64,000 nt of DNA from Parabacteroides merdae ATCC 43184. GTDB taxonomy: Bacteria > Bacteroidota > Bacteroidia > Bacteroidales > Tannerellaceae. Positions within the stretch are counted from its first letter, which is position 1; the number at the start of each line of letters is the position of its first letter. The notes beneath the pieces were generated by a model. That model did not search any database. It had not been told where the DNA came from and saw only the letters and a list, made by a program, of their open reading frames with translations. The translations under genes were made by a program, and so were the position numbers. Of this stretch, positions 1-11,842 are shown in pieces. The stretch spans positions 248,001 to 312,000 of the forward strand of contig NZ_CP102286.1 of the NCBI RefSeq assembly GCF_025151215.1. The letters run 5' to 3'.

Positions 1-23
1 TTAAACACTATGTAAAAGTCGCA

Positions 24-50
24 CTCCGGCTAATTAAGCGGAGCTTTTTG
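24..50 (+). terminator. Intrinsic terminator at window start
   Basis: A short hairpin (CTCC at 24-27 pairing with GGAG at 40-43, continued by GCT/AGC around an AATT loop) is followed by a T run. It probably ends a gene lying to the left of the window. Confidence 0.5.
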
Positions 51-125
51 TTTTCGTCTGTTAATATGCTAGGGTTTGTGTTGGGGATGACGGCAGCTTT
101 CCTGATTTATCTCTGGATTGTGGAT

Positions 126-337
126 GAGTTGACATTCTAGCTTTCCGGTTATCGCCGGCGATCCCGACCGGAAACCTGGATTCCGTCAACGGCAATGAAG
201 TGATGAACCTGTTGATGGAACTGAATCGTGAAGGAATGACCGTCGTGATGGTTACCCACTCTGAGGAAAATGCTCGGATGGCGGGTAGGCTGATCCGTAT
301 GATAGATGGCAATATTTTGACAGAAAGCAGAAAATGA
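126..337 (+). pseudogene. Remnant of an ABC transporter ATPase (MacB/LolD type)
   Basis: The frame ending at the TGA at 335-337 reads TGNLDSVNGNEVM, then VVMVTHSEENARMAGR and MIDGNIL. This is the typical C-terminal third of a MacB/LolD-type ATPase, with D-loop and H-loop. Just upstream, in other frames, are LSG (about 141-149, the signature start) and VIAGDP (148-165). The stretch that should hold the rest of the signature and the Walker B Asp-Glu is missing, so at least two small deletions have joined motifs out of frame. There is no Walker A. The promoter of the next gene starts just after its stop. Non-functional. Confidence 0.75.
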
Positions 338-346
338 AAATCCACT

Positions 347-377
347 TTTGTGCTTACCCGAAAAAGTTGTACCTTTG
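347..377 (+). promoter_or_regulatory. Bacteroidetes-type promoter for hpt
   Basis: A -33 TTTG (347-350) and a -7 TACCTTTG (370-377) are separated by 19 bp, an excellent match to the sigma-ABfr consensus TTTG/TAnnTTTG. The hpt start codon lies 23 bp downstream, so the leader is very short. Confidence 0.8.
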
Positions 378-400
378 TTCCCTCGAAAATCAAACGGAAT

Positions 401-940
401 ATGGATAGAATCCGATTAAAAGACAAAGAATTTGAACTCTTTATCCCGGAAGAGGAGATAAAGGATGCAATTGCAAAAGTCGCAGAACGTATCCGGGAGG
501 ATGTAAAAGGCACGAATCCGTTGTTTGTGGGAATCCTGAATGGAGCTTTTATGTTTACTGCCGAGTTGATGCGTCAGTTGAACGAACCGTATGAGATCAC
601 CTTTGCTCGTTATTCTTCTTATAAAGGGACCAGTACGACCGGTGTCGTGCGTGAAATCATGCCGGTGCAGGCCGATGTGAAAGGGCGGACTTTGATCATG
701 ATAGAGGATATTATAGATACCGGATTTACGATGCAATATGTTATGGATAAACTCCGTAAGGATGGTGCTGCCGATGTCAAACTGGCGACCATGTTGTTTA
801 AGCCGGATTCATTGAGATGCAATTTGAAACCCGATTATATCGGCATTCGGATTCCGAGTGATTTTATTGTCGGTTACGGCCTGGATTATGATGAAATGGG
901 GCGGGCTTACCGAAATATATATAAGATAATTGACAATTGA
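401..940 (+). CDS. hpt: Hypoxanthine phosphoribosyltransferase
   Basis: Salvages hypoxanthine (and probably guanine) by transferring phosphoribose from PRPP to give IMP/GMP in the cytoplasm. The 179-residue product has the PRPP-binding loop IMIEDIIDTGFTM at about residues 99-111, with the acidic pair E102-D103 and the D-T-G turn, and a C-terminal purine-binding region (residues about 150-165). The frame stays open upstream to 350, but the Met at 401 begins the conserved sequence and lies just after the promoter, so this start is chosen. The gene stands alone under its own promoter, followed by short AT-rich repeats before adk. Confidence 0.93.
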   Translation: MDRIRLKDKEFELFIPEEEIKDAIAKVAERIREDVKGTNPLFVGILNGAFMFTAELMRQLNEPYEITFARYSSYKGTSTTGVVREIMPVQADVKGRTLIMIEDIIDTGFTMQYVMDKLRKDGAADVKLATMLFKPDSLRCNLKPDYIGIRIPSDFIVGYGLDYDEMGRAYRNIYKIIDN

Positions 941-1019
941 TAATTATCAATATATAAAGGAGTGGAGAATTTATCAGATTAATGTATAATAAGAGGCGAT
1001 GGATGGTTGGATAGTTGGC

Positions 1020-1060
1020 AGGTAATTGTCAATTGTCAATTATCAATTGTCAATTTAAAA
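1020..1060. repeat. Short AT-rich reiterated spacer between hpt and adk
   Basis: Reiterated (A)ATTGTCA / TGACAATT half-units form overlapping direct and inverted repeats ahead of adk, echoed at 929-950 just after hpt. A different simple AT repeat (CATAAATCATAAA type) fills 1660-1740 before obgE. Both are typical low-complexity spacers; no gene is seen in them. Confidence 0.6.
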
Positions 1061-1072
1061 AGTTTACTTTTT

Positions 1073-1642
1073 ATGTTGAACATTGTTATTTTTGGTGCTC
1101 CCGGTTCAGGAAAGGGAACACAGAGCGAATTGATTATTAAAGAATATGGTTTGGATCATATCTCTACAGGTGATGTTTTGCGTTCTGAAATGAAGAACGA
1201 GACAGAGCTGGGTAAGATTGCTAAAGATTACATTGAAAAAGGACAACTGGTTCCGGATGAACTGATCGTTGACATGCTGGCTAAGGTTTTGGACAGCAAG
1301 GTGAACTCCAAAGGCGTCATCTTCGATGGTTTCCCCCGTACTATCCCGCAGGCTAAGGCACTGAAAGAAATGTTGAACAAACGTGGAACCGATGTTTCCG
1401 TTATGCTGAACCTTCAGGTAGAAGAAGAAGAACTGATCAACCGCCTGTTGGAACGTGGTAAGGTTTCAGGCCGTTCGGATGACAATCTGGAAACAATCAA
1501 GTCAAGATTGGACGTTTATCACAAACAGACAGCTCCTTTGGCAGATTATTATATCGGTGAAGGCAAACATGTCGCCATCAAAGGTATGGGTACAATCGAA
1601 GAGATTTTCGGTCGTATCAAGGATGCTGTAAATAATTTGTAA
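1073..1642 (+). CDS. adk: Adenylate kinase
   Basis: Catalyses ATP + AMP = 2 ADP. The 189-residue protein has the P-loop GAPGSGKGT at residues 8-16 and the adenine/AMP-site motif DGFPRT at 85-90. The LID is the short form: only about a dozen residues between LLERGKVSGRSDD and the next helix, with no Cys4 zinc site. That explains the length, 25-30 residues shorter than E. coli Adk. The frame is open upstream to 1007, but MLNIVIFGAPGSGKGT must be the start because the P-loop of this family lies about seven residues in. Probably expressed with obgE downstream. Confidence 0.95.
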   Translation: MLNIVIFGAPGSGKGTQSELIIKEYGLDHISTGDVLRSEMKNETELGKIAKDYIEKGQLVPDELIVDMLAKVLDSKVNSKGVIFDGFPRTIPQAKALKEMLNKRGTDVSVMLNLQVEEEELINRLLERGKVSGRSDDNLETIKSRLDVYHKQTAPLADYYIGEGKHVAIKGMGTIEEIFGRIKDAVNNL

Positions 1643-1744
1643 TGGATTTATGAATGAGGTTTATGATTGATGATTTGTGATTTATATCTTTTGTCGCTAT
1701 GAATCATAAATCATAAAACATAAATCATAAATTAAAAATTAAAA

Positions 1745-2908
1745 GTGGCTGAATCAAACTTTGTGGATTATGTAAAGATCTATTGCCGTTCTGGTAAGGG
1801 CGGGAGAGGGTCTTCTCACTTTCGCCGCGAGAAATACATTCCGAAAGGAGGTCCCGACGGAGGCGATGGAGGACGAGGAGGCCATGTGTATCTTCGTGGA
1901 AACCGGAATTATTGGACGCTTCTCCATCTGAAGTATGAACGTCATATTATGGCGACGAATGGTGAAGGTGGCGGAGCCAAACGTAGTTTCGGGAAAGACG
2001 GTGAGGATCGTGTGATAGAGGTTCCTTGCGGAACAGTCGTTTATGATGCCGAAACGGGCGAGTTTATCTGTGACGTGACCGAAGACGGTCAGAAGGTAAT
2101 GTTGTTGAAAGGCGGACGCGGAGGATTGGGTAACTGCCACTTCAAGACGTCGACCAACCAGGCTCCCCGCTATGCGCAACCCGGCGAACCGGCACAGGAG
2201 CGTATGGTGATCCTGCAATTGAAGCTGTTGGCTGATGTCGGTCTGGTCGGTTTCCCGAATGCCGGAAAGTCGACATTGCTGTCTGTCGTTTCAGCTGCCA
2301 AACCGAAGATTGCCAATTATCCGTTTACTACGCTCGAACCGAACTTGGGTATAGTAAGCTATCGCGACAACCGTTCATTCGTCATGGCCGATATCCCTGG
2401 CATTATCGAGGGAGCCAGTGAAGGTAAAGGTTTGGGGTTAAGGTTCCTGCGTCATATCGAACGTAATTCGTTGCTTTTGTTTATGGTTCCTGCCGATGCG
2501 GATGATATCAAGAAGGAATACGAAATCCTTTTAGGCGAACTGGTCAAGTATAATCCGGATTTGCAGGATAAAAGCCGTGTCCTGGCTATCACCAAGAGCG
2601 ATATGCTGGATGAAGAGTTGATTGAGGCATTGTCCGAAGATCTGCCGGAAGGCGTTCCCTATGTCTTTATCTCCTCCGTTACCGGAATGGGGATCACCGA
2701 GCTGAAAGACTTGCTGTGGAAGGAACTGAACAAGGAAACGTTCCACGAGGTAGAGCGTATTGTACATAAGAACATCGATGTAGGCGCACTTTCGCTAGAT
2801 GATGACGATTTTATCATTCCTCTTGATGAAGATGATCCCGACGACGATGAAGAGTATGAAGAATATGAAGATTGGGACGACGAAGAAGATGAAGATACTT
2901 CCAAATGA
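1745..2908 (+). CDS. obgE: GTPase ObgE/CgtA
   Basis: Essential GTPase associated with the 50S ribosomal subunit and the stress response. The 387-residue protein has the glycine-rich Obg fold (residues 1-160, with [12 protein letters not shown] at about 35-46). The G domain follows, with G1 GFPNAGKS (169-176), G3 DIPG (216-219) and G4 TKSD (283-286). The last 40 residues are almost entirely Asp/Glu, an acidic tail common in Bacteroidetes Obg. Translation starts at GTG: the codon at 1745-1747 fits the conserved N-terminus and there is no nearby ATG. The 3' end overlaps or abuts pgeF, suggesting coupling. Confidence 0.95.
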   Translation: MAESNFVDYVKIYCRSGKGGRGSSHFRREKYIPKGGPDGGDGGRGGHVYLRGNRNYWTLLHLKYERHIMATNGEGGGAKRSFGKDGEDRVIEVPCGTVVYDAETGEFICDVTEDGQKVMLLKGGRGGLGNCHFKTSTNQAPRYAQPGEPAQERMVILQLKLLADVGLVGFPNAGKSTLLSVVSAAKPKIANYPFTTLEPNLGIVSYRDNRSFVMADIPGIIEGASEGKGLGLRFLRHIERNSLLLFMVPADADDIKKEYEILLGELVKYNPDLQDKSRVLAITKSDMLDEELIEALSEDLPEGVPYVFISSVTGMGITELKDLLWKELNKETFHEVERIVHKNIDVGALSLDDDDFIIPLDEDDPDDDEEYEEYEDWDDEEDEDTSK

Positions 2909-2918
2909 TAAAGTGAAG

Positions 2919-3722
2919 ATGTTGCAATTTCCCGTATTAAGCGAGGATTGCAACATCTCTCATTTTGTGACAACCCGTCAGGGAGGAGTGAGCAAAGGTG
3001 CGTATGCATCCTTTAACCCTGGCGAATACAGTGGGGACAATCCGGAAGCTGTCCGAGCGAACCGGAAACTTCTTTCGGATGCAATCAGGATACCATCCGA
3101 ACGTATCTTCGCGCCTTTTCAGGTTCATGGGGCGGAGGTCCGTTCGATCGAACCTTCTTTTCTTTCCCTTCCATTGGAAGAACAGCAGCTTTATATGCAT
3201 GGTGTAGATGCCTTGGTGACGGATGTGCCGGAAGTTTGCATCGCTGTCTCGACAGCCGATTGTGTCCCTGTCTTGCTGTATGCTCCCGATGTGAAGGCTG
3301 TAGCTGCCGTTCATGCCGGTTGGCGGGGAACTGTATTGCGGATTGCCGGGAAAACTGTTCGCATCCTCATGGATGAATATGGAGCCGATCCTCGTCTCAT
3401 GAAAGCCGGCATTGCTCCTTCCATCGGTCCCGAAGCCTTCGAAGTTGGCGAAGAGGTCGTCGACGCCTTTCGGGAGGCCGGTTTTGAAATGTCGTGTATC
3501 TTGAAGCGCGATGCCGATACCGGAAAAGCCCATATCGATTTGTGGGAGGCCAACCGTCTGCAATTATTGACAGAAGGCCTTTCGGCCGGAAATATCGAAC
3601 TAGCCGGAATCTGTACCTACGCCCATCCCGACGAGTTTTTCTCCGCCCGTCGTCTGGGAATCAAAAGCGGGCGTATCCTGTCCGGTATTTTCTTGCGTGG
3701 TTCCTCCCTGTTTATACAATAA
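2919..3722 (+). CDS. pgeF: Peptidoglycan editing factor PgeF (YfiH, multicopper-oxidase-like fold)
   Basis: A 267-residue cytosolic zinc protein of the YfiH/CNF1 fold. Family members edit peptidoglycan precursors mis-loaded with L-Ser or act as purine nucleosidases/laccase-like enzymes. Visible landmarks are TTRQGGVS near the N-terminus, VHGAEV, the metal-site segment STADCVPVLLY, the second site HAGWRGT, and GIAPSIGPEAFEVGEEV. The frame extends upstream within obgE to 2799. I chose the Met at 2919 (10 bp after the obgE stop), with Met 2889 (20-bp overlap) as an alternative. Likely translated from the obgE transcript. Confidence 0.88.
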   Translation: MLQFPVLSEDCNISHFVTTRQGGVSKGAYASFNPGEYSGDNPEAVRANRKLLSDAIRIPSERIFAPFQVHGAEVRSIEPSFLSLPLEEQQLYMHGVDALVTDVPEVCIAVSTADCVPVLLYAPDVKAVAAVHAGWRGTVLRIAGKTVRILMDEYGADPRLMKAGIAPSIGPEAFEVGEEVVDAFREAGFEMSCILKRDADTGKAHIDLWEANRLQLLTEGLSAGNIELAGICTYAHPDEFFSARRLGIKSGRILSGIFLRGSSLFIQ

Positions 3723-3964
3723 AGGATTACTCCAAAATGGATGCTTTTCATCAGATTTTAGTTGATCATCATATGTCATCATAATGTCTTTTATTGGTTT
3801 TTATATAGAGTAGAGGTGATAACACATTTTTTATGGAAAAATAGATGTTTCAGGAGGATATGCAAATAGAAAAATAGTTTTTTGTAAAGAATTGTGTTTA
3901 TCTTTGTAGTAAATTGAGCGGTGTATAATATATATGGTCCTTTTGCTTATTAAATAAAAAAGTT

Positions 3965-4256
3965 ATGAGACGAACAGATGTAGTAGAACAAATCAGGAAG
4001 GTCGTGCAAGAAGTTACTTAAATATGATATCCTAACGCAGACTCATAACGGCGTAAAAAGTATGCTTGGCTTACATTTTGTATCTACAGGAAAGTTGCCG
4101 ATTAAAATAGGTAAGATATTTGGAACGTTGTTTGAAAAGAAGCATAGTGGAGACTATGATGATTTTGCGTACTGCGACGAAGAATTAGTGAATGAGTTAT
4201 ATCCTCAAACTGAAATATACATTATTACAATTGAAAAATTAATCCTTTCTGACTAA
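3965..4256 (+). pseudogene. Fused remnant of an MNT nucleotidyltransferase / HEPN gene pair
   Basis: The first 18 codons (3965-4021, beginning MRRTDVVEQIRKVVQEV) match the start of an MNT-type minimal nucleotidyltransferase. From about 4014 onward another frame reads LLKYDILTQTHNGVK and continues through GLHFVSTGKLPIKIG and HSGDYDDF to the stop at 4256. That is the C-terminal half of the HEPN partner that normally follows. The catalytic part of the nucleotidyltransferase and the N-terminal half of the HEPN protein are missing, so one deletion of several hundred bases appears to have joined the two genes. A -7-like TATCTTTG (3899-3906) remains upstream. The 64-codon frame from 4062 could still be translated, but nothing suggests function. 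Confidence 0.82.
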
Positions 4257-4294
4257 ATAGGTTTATTTTTTGTGGTTTTTATAAGTGAAATTCT

Positions 4295-4987
4295 ATGACA
4301 AATATTTCAATTTCAGAAGAAATAGCCACGGCCTGTCCGGATTTGCATGTTTTGGTTCTGTCTTGTGATGTTTGCAATTCTGAACCGGACGAAAGGCTTT
4401 GGCAGGAGATAGCGGACGAAGAAAAGGCTGTCCGGGAAACAGTCAAGCTGGAACAAATCAACAAATGGCTCCCTATACAGGCTACTCGCCAGGCTTATAA
4501 GCGTTTGGGAAAAGATCCGAATCGTTATCGTCCTTCTTCTGAAGCCTTGCGGAGGCGCATTCTCCGTGAATTACCCCTTTATAAGGTCGATACGCTGGTC
4601 GATCTCATCAATTTGGTTTCTATCCGTAGCGGATATTCCATCGGAGGCTTCGATGCGGATAAAATTGCCGGTGGCAGTCTGGTGTTGGGAGTCGGCAGGG
4701 AAGGTGAAATTTATCATGGAATCGGGCGTGGAGAATTGAATATTGCAGGTCTGCCCGTTTACCGGGATGCAGTCGGTGGGGTAGGAACTCCGACGAGTGA
4801 TGAGGAACGGACAAAAATAGGACTGGATACGACTCACTTGTTAATGATTATAAATGGTTATTCAGGATTGGAGGGGTTGGAGGCGGCAGGAAAGTATGCC
4901 GTGGGCTTATTAAGCAAATATGTTTCAGCTATAAACATGGAGGCGGAACTTGTCACAGCCAAAGATCGGACGAAAATAGCGCTATAA
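4295..4987 (+). CDS. B3/B4 tRNA-binding-domain protein (PheT-like, stand-alone)
   Basis: The 230-residue protein is recognisable as a free-standing B3/B4 domain like that of phenylalanyl-tRNA synthetase beta subunits. Landmarks are ATRQAYKRLGKDPNRYRPS (residues about 69-87), then VDLINLVSIRSGYSIGGFDADK, then GGVGTPTSDEERTK near residue 165. Free-standing relatives are thought to act in editing or proofreading, but the substrate is not known. No membrane segment or signal peptide is visible. It is separated from neighbours by intergenic gaps and appears monocistronic. Confidence 0.8.
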   Translation: MTNISISEEIATACPDLHVLVLSCDVCNSEPDERLWQEIADEEKAVRETVKLEQINKWLPIQATRQAYKRLGKDPNRYRPSSEALRRRILRELPLYKVDTLVDLINLVSIRSGYSIGGFDADKIAGGSLVLGVGREGEIYHGIGRGELNIAGLPVYRDAVGGVGTPTSDEERTKIGLDTTHLLMIINGYSGLEGLEAAGKYAVGLLSKYVSAINMEAELVTAKDRTKIAL

Positions 4988-5064
4988 TTCTGTTATAATA
5001 GTGTTAATTATGCTTTCAAAACATAAAAAGCACCTGTCTTTATGCTAAAAAACATCTATATCCT

Positions 5065-5094
5065 TTTGTTTTAATCGATTAATCTATAAATTTG
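5065..5094 (+). promoter_or_regulatory. Promoter of the small winged-helix gene
   Basis: TTTG (5065-5068) and TAAATTTG (5087-5094) are spaced by 18 bp, 33 bp before the start codon at 5128. Good match to the Bacteroidetes consensus. Confidence 0.75.
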
Positions 5095-5127
5095 CTCCCG
5101 TTAACGATTAACAAAACAAAAAGAAAC

Positions 5128-5328
5128 ATGATCGAATTGATTGGAACAAACGCCGGCCTTGTTTGGAACGCATTGAATGAAGGCGGTAAGATGAGTGTTA
5201 AGGCAGTAAAGAAGGCTACTAAGATTAAAGCGGAAAAAGATATGTATGCTGCTTTTGGTTGGTTAGCGAAAGAAGGCAAATTGGCTTTCGAAAACATCGA
5301 GGGTGAATTGTACGTTGCGTTAGTATAA
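5128..5328 (+). CDS. Small winged-helix protein (DUF2582 type)
   Basis: A 66-residue protein beginning MIELIGTNAGLVWNAL and ending in a beta-wing (ENIEGELYVAL). It matches the short winged helix-turn-helix family PF10771/DUF2582, common and highly expressed in Bacteroidetes. It probably binds nucleic acid, but no target is known. The start at 5128 is preferred over 5092 because it begins the conserved sequence and lies downstream of a strong promoter. A terminator follows, so the gene is a single unit. Confidence 0.85.
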   Translation: MIELIGTNAGLVWNALNEGGKMSVKAVKKATKIKAEKDMYAAFGWLAKEGKLAFENIEGELYVALV

Positions 5329-5358
5329 ATATAGCGTAGCTGAATCTATTGGAAGGAG

Positions 5359-5390
5359 GGCTGTTCGGATTTTAGTTTGAACGGCCTTTT
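5359..5390 (+). terminator. Terminator after the winged-helix gene
   Basis: GGCTGTTC (5359-5366) pairs with GAACGGCC (5379-5386) with one G-T wobble, followed by four T residues. Confidence 0.75.
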
Positions 5391-5431
5391 GTGTGTCCGA
5401 ACGTTTTCTGTCAAAAAAACAAACCGATTCG

Positions 5432-5462
5432 TTGTTTTATTCAATTCTATCCTTTACTTTTG
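5432..5462 (+). promoter_or_regulatory. Promoter of the coiled-coil/zapA operon
   Basis: TTG (5432-5434) and TACTTTTG (5455-5462), spacing 20 bp, 18 bp ahead of the ATG at 5481. Confidence 0.65.
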
Positions 5463-5480
5463 TGTAGAATTTGGTGTGAA

Positions 5481-5774
5481 ATGACCGAAGATCATAAAAG
5501 ATTGTTGGCTGTATTTGATGTTAGGGTTCGTGATTTGATGGAGTTTTGCGATAGGCAAAAGGAGAAAATCAACGAGCTTGAAAGTTCTTTAGCACAGAAA
5601 GAAGGAGAACTTCAGCAGGCAATGAAGACGATCGAAGAGTTGAATGCCAAATGCGATAACATGCTGACTGCACGGGTTGTTTCTGTCAACGAGGGAGAAA
5701 TGAAAAGTGCCAGGATGAGGTTATCGAAGTTAGTGCGGGAAGTAGACAAGTGCATTGCACTATTAAACGAATAG
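5481..5774 (+). CDS. Small coiled-coil protein upstream of zapA
   Basis: A 97-residue cytosolic protein with a long heptad-rich helix (residues about 15-55, FCDRQKEKINELESSLAQKE and onward), no signal peptide and no enzymatic motif. It lies 5 bp upstream of zapA, so the two are co-translated. By position and structure it could be a ZapB-like partner in Z-ring assembly, but that rests on context and coiled-coil character, not sequence identity. The start at 5481 is chosen because the 30 upstream codons are promoter sequence. Confidence 0.75.
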   Translation: MTEDHKRLLAVFDVRVRDLMEFCDRQKEKINELESSLAQKEGELQQAMKTIEELNAKCDNMLTARVVSVNEGEMKSARMRLSKLVREVDKCIALLNE

Positions 5775-5779
5775 AGGCG

Positions 5780-6070
5780 ATGGACGATAAATTTCTTATA
5801 CATGTAGAGATAGCCGGTAAAAGTTATGGTATCAGGATCAACCGGAGCGAGGAGCAGGTAGCCCGTGAGGCAGTCCGGCAAATCAGGAAGAAAATGGACC
5901 AGTACCGGAAGAAATATTCCGACGTGGATGTAAAAGATTTGTTAGCCATGGTAACCTTTCAGCTATCGGTGGAAAACTTGAAGTTGGAGGATAAGAATGA
6001 CACAAGTCCCTTTACTGAAAAGATACAGGAGCTGACCGATGAACTGGAAAGTTTCCTGAAGGATAAATAG
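5780..6070 (+). CDS. zapA: Cell division protein ZapA
   Basis: A 96-residue ZapA-family protein that promotes bundling of FtsZ filaments at midcell. It begins MDDKFLIHVEIAGKSYGIRI, the beta-strand region of ZapA, followed by the conserved basic stretch AVRQIRKKMDQYR (about residues 33-45). The C-terminal coiled coil contains LLAMVTFQLSVENLKLE. Codon 1 at 5780 is preferred to 5750 because the ten upstream codons overlap the preceding gene. Followed by a strong terminator. Confidence 0.85.
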   Translation: MDDKFLIHVEIAGKSYGIRINRSEEQVAREAVRQIRKKMDQYRKKYSDVDVKDLLAMVTFQLSVENLKLEDKNDTSPFTEKIQELTDELESFLKDK

Positions 6071-6097
6071 TTGTAAGAATAAAGAAGATGCGTTTCC

Positions 6098-6142
6098 GCA
6101 CTACTTTGCATGGGTGTATCCATGTAAGGCAGTGCTTTTTTT
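6098..6142 (+). terminator. Strong terminator between zapA and rny
   Basis: A 16-bp stem (6098-6113 with 6120-6135, three wobble pairs, 6-base loop GTGTAT) is followed by a run of seven T residues. Confidence 0.85.
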
Positions 6143-6178
6143 GTATAATAATATAACTGAATTTAAACTATAAGTAAA

Positions 6179-7714
6179 ATGGGTATGACTATAATCATAG
6201 CACTTGTGACCTTCGTTGTCGGAGGCTTGCTCGTGTGGTTTGTGATGAGAGTCCTTATGAAGTCAAGGTATGACGCTGTGATACGCGAGGCTGAAAAGGA
6301 GTCGGAAGTAATGAAGCAGAAGAAGCTGCTCGAAGTAAAAGAGAAGTTCCTTCATTTGAAAGCGGACCTGGAGAAACAGGTGTCCGCCCGTAATTCAAAG
6401 ATACAGTCTGTAGAGGCTAAGTTGAAACAACGTGAGTTGAATTTGAACCAACGTCAGGAAGACCTGCAACGCAAGAATAGCGAAGTGGATGCCGTGAAGG
6501 AGAATCTGGCGGCCCAACTGGAACTGGTAGATAAGAAGAAGCAGGATTTGGAGAAACTTCACCAGCGTGAAATCGAACATCTGGAAACTCTGTCCGGGCT
6601 TTCTGCCGAAGAGGCGAAGGAGCGTCTGATCGAATCCTTGAAAGACGAAGCCAAGTCAGAAGCTACTTCCTACATCAATGAAATCATGGAAGAGGCAAAG
6701 ATGACAGCCAACAAGGAAGCGAAGAAAATCGTTATCCAGTCCATCCAGCGTGTAGCAACCGAAACGGCAATCGAGAATTCGATTACAGTCTTCCATATCG
6801 AATCAGACGAGATCAAAGGCCGTATCATCGGTCGTGAAGGGCGTAACATTCGGGCGTTGGAAGCAGCAACCGGTATTGAGATCGTGGTTGACGATACGCC
6901 TGAAGCAATCGTGTTGTCCGGTTTTGATCCGGTCCGTCGTGAAATAGCCCGTCTGGCTTTGCACCAGTTGGTACAGGACGGACGTATCCACCCGGCACGT
7001 ATCGAGGAAGTGGTAACGAAAGTGAGAAAGCAAGTTGAAGACGAAGTGGTGGAAACCGGTAAGCGTACCGTTATCGATCTCGGTGTACATGGTTTGCATC
7101 CTGAACTGATCCGTATGATCGGTAAGATGAAATATCGTTCTTCTTATGGCCAGAACCTGTTGCAGCACGCACGCGAAACGGCGAACTTATGTGCTGTGAT
7201 GGCATCTGAACTGGGGTTGAACCCGAAAAAGGCAAAACGTGCCGGACTGTTGCACGATATAGGAAAAGTGCCTGATGACGAACCGGAATTGCCGCACGCA
7301 ATCTTAGGCATGAAGCTTTGCGAGAAATATAAAGAGAAACCTGATATCTGCAATGCCGTAGGCGCTCACCATGACGAAGTGGAAATGCAAACGCTGCTTG
7401 CTCCGATCGTACAGGTTTGTGATGCTATTTCGGGTGCGCGTCCGGGAGCTCGCCGTGAGATCGTCGAGGCTTACATCAAGCGTCTGAATGATCTGGAACA
7501 GTTGGCTCTTTCTTATCCGGGTGTAGTGAAGACATACGCTATCCAGGCTGGTCGTGAGCTCCGCGTAATTGTCGGGGCTGACAAGATCGATGATAAGGAT
7601 ACCGAAAACCTGTCAACCGAAATTGCAAAGAGGATCCAGGACGAAATGACCTATCCGGGTCAGGTGAAGATCACGGTGATCCGTGAGACTCGTGCGGTAA
7701 GCTATGCTAAGTAG
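6179..7714 (+). CDS. rny: Ribonuclease Y
   Basis: Membrane-anchored endoribonuclease that initiates mRNA decay. The 511-residue protein has an N-terminal transmembrane helix (about residues 4-24) and a long Glu/Lys-rich coiled coil (about 30-200). A KH RNA-binding domain follows, with [12 protein letters not shown] near 214-225. The HD phosphohydrolase domain carries the catalytic pair H359-D360 in LLHDIGK. The length is usual for the family. A second Met two codons in (6185) could also start translation. It ends at a clear terminator. Confidence 0.95.
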   Translation: MGMTIIIALVTFVVGGLLVWFVMRVLMKSRYDAVIREAEKESEVMKQKKLLEVKEKFLHLKADLEKQVSARNSKIQSVEAKLKQRELNLNQRQEDLQRKNSEVDAVKENLAAQLELVDKKKQDLEKLHQREIEHLETLSGLSAEEAKERLIESLKDEAKSEATSYINEIMEEAKMTANKEAKKIVIQSIQRVATETAIENSITVFHIESDEIKGRIIGREGRNIRALEAATGIEIVVDDTPEAIVLSGFDPVRREIARLALHQLVQDGRIHPARIEEVVTKVRKQVEDEVVETGKRTVIDLGVHGLHPELIRMIGKMKYRSSYGQNLLQHARETANLCAVMASELGLNPKKAKRAGLLHDIGKVPDDEPELPHAILGMKLCEKYKEKPDICNAVGAHHDEVEMQTLLAPIVQVCDAISGARPGARREIVEAYIKRLNDLEQLALSYPGVVKTYAIQAGRELRVIVGADKIDDKDTENLSTEIAKRIQDEMTYPGQVKITVIRETRAVSYAK

Positions 7715-7744
7715 ATCGATCATCATTGAATAAGTTTATGGAAG

Positions 7745-7779
7745 GCCGGGCTGAATAAAGTCCGGCTTTTTTTATTTTT
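7745..7779 (+). terminator. Terminator of rny
   Basis: GCCGGGC (7745-7751) pairs with GTCCGGC (7760-7766), followed by a T-rich run. Confidence 0.85.
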
Positions 7780-8301
7780 CCGCCAATAATCAGGGGGAGG
7801 CTTCACCTTTGTATGCACTGGTTGGGTTATAAGATTGTTGATGGGTGAATGCAAATAGTAAAAGTGCCTTCACCTGTTACGGTTGTCTTCATCTGCGGGT
7901 TAGTCGGGTATGGAAGGTACACTATAGAGTGGCAGTCGCTATACTTTTATTGTTAAACTATAAAACCATAGAGCTTTTGGCCTAAGTCGAAAACCTTTTC
8001 GCCCTTGGTGAAAAAGGCTTTTGACAATGGGCAAAAAGGCTTTCGACTTAGGTCGAAAATGAAAAGAGATATAAGGTAAATATTAAATGTTAGTATATTA
8101 GGATATTAATATCATTCACAATCTCTTTATTATTCGCTTAAATATGTCGCTTTGTATAAGAGGCCGGATCTGGTGTGTCTGGGCGAGACAAGGTGAAAGT
8201 AAATTTTTAAGGTGAAGGCAAGCGTCAGGACTGCCTTCACCCTCTCATATGATAATAGTCAAAGGGTTTCAGGGAATGGTGAAGCCCAATCGGATGCTTG
8301 C
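7780..8301. other. Gene-free interval with nested inverted repeats and a palindromic array
   Basis: No credible gene. It holds nested inverted copies of GGCTTCACC/GGTGAAGCC (7799-7807 with 8278-8286) and TGCCTTCACC/GGTGAAGGCA (7865-7874 with 8211-8220). The latter pairs again with TGCCTTCACC at 8232-8241, forming a perfect 10-bp hairpin. A tandem 22-bp palindromic array sits in the middle (7974-8061). It may be a degenerate non-autonomous element or a protein-binding region. Confidence 0.6.
7974..8061. repeat. Array 1: four tandem ~22-bp palindromic units
   Basis: Four adjoining units of 21, 23, 22 and 22 bp (starts 7974, 7995, 8018, 8040), 88 bp in total. Each runs CTTT(T)-N-GAAAA-like, an imperfect palindrome with ends CTTTT / AAAAG and cores such as CGCCCTTGGTG or CGACTTAGGTCG. 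Units closely related to those at 31035-31123. Confidence 0.75.
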
Positions 8302-8340
8302 AAAAAAAGCGGTTGCCGATCTCTGGCAACCGCTTTTTTA
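8302..8340. terminator. Bidirectional terminator between rny side and lacZ
   Basis: AGCGGTTGCC (8308-8317) pairs perfectly with GGCAACCGCT (8325-8334), with A run on the left and T run on the right, so it can act on either strand. It lies just beyond the 3' end of the minus-strand beta-galactosidase gene. Confidence 0.85.
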
Positions 8341-8364
8341 GTTTGTTATGTGAAACCGGATTGC

Positions 8365-11760
<3,396 letters not shown>

Positions 11761-11776
11761 TTAGACTTAGTCTGTT

Positions 11777-11840
11777 GAAAAGTGAAAGTTGAAAGTGAAA
11801 GAGAGTATATCTTTGACTTTCATCTTTCAACTTTCAACTT
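11777..11840. repeat. Inverted GAAAGTTGAAAG-type repeat between lacZ and the DUF3332 gene
   Basis: Reiterated GAAAGT/GAAAGTTGAAAG on the left faces CTTTCAACTTTCAAC on the right around a GAGAGTATATC centre, forming an imperfect hairpin. It lies between two minus-strand genes and could terminate the upstream transcript or be a simple intergenic repeat. Confidence 0.55.
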
Positions 11841-11842
11841 TT

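Noticed and set aside
2659..3009. Serine-rich 116-codon minus-strand frame
   Set aside because: It is the reverse of the Asp/Glu codon run in the ObgE tail, which reads as poly-Ser.
6071..6178. 6S RNA between zapA and rny (as ssrS follows zapA in some Proteobacteria)
   Set aside because: The interval is only 108 bases and is explained by one terminator hairpin with a T run; no extended duplex with central bubble.
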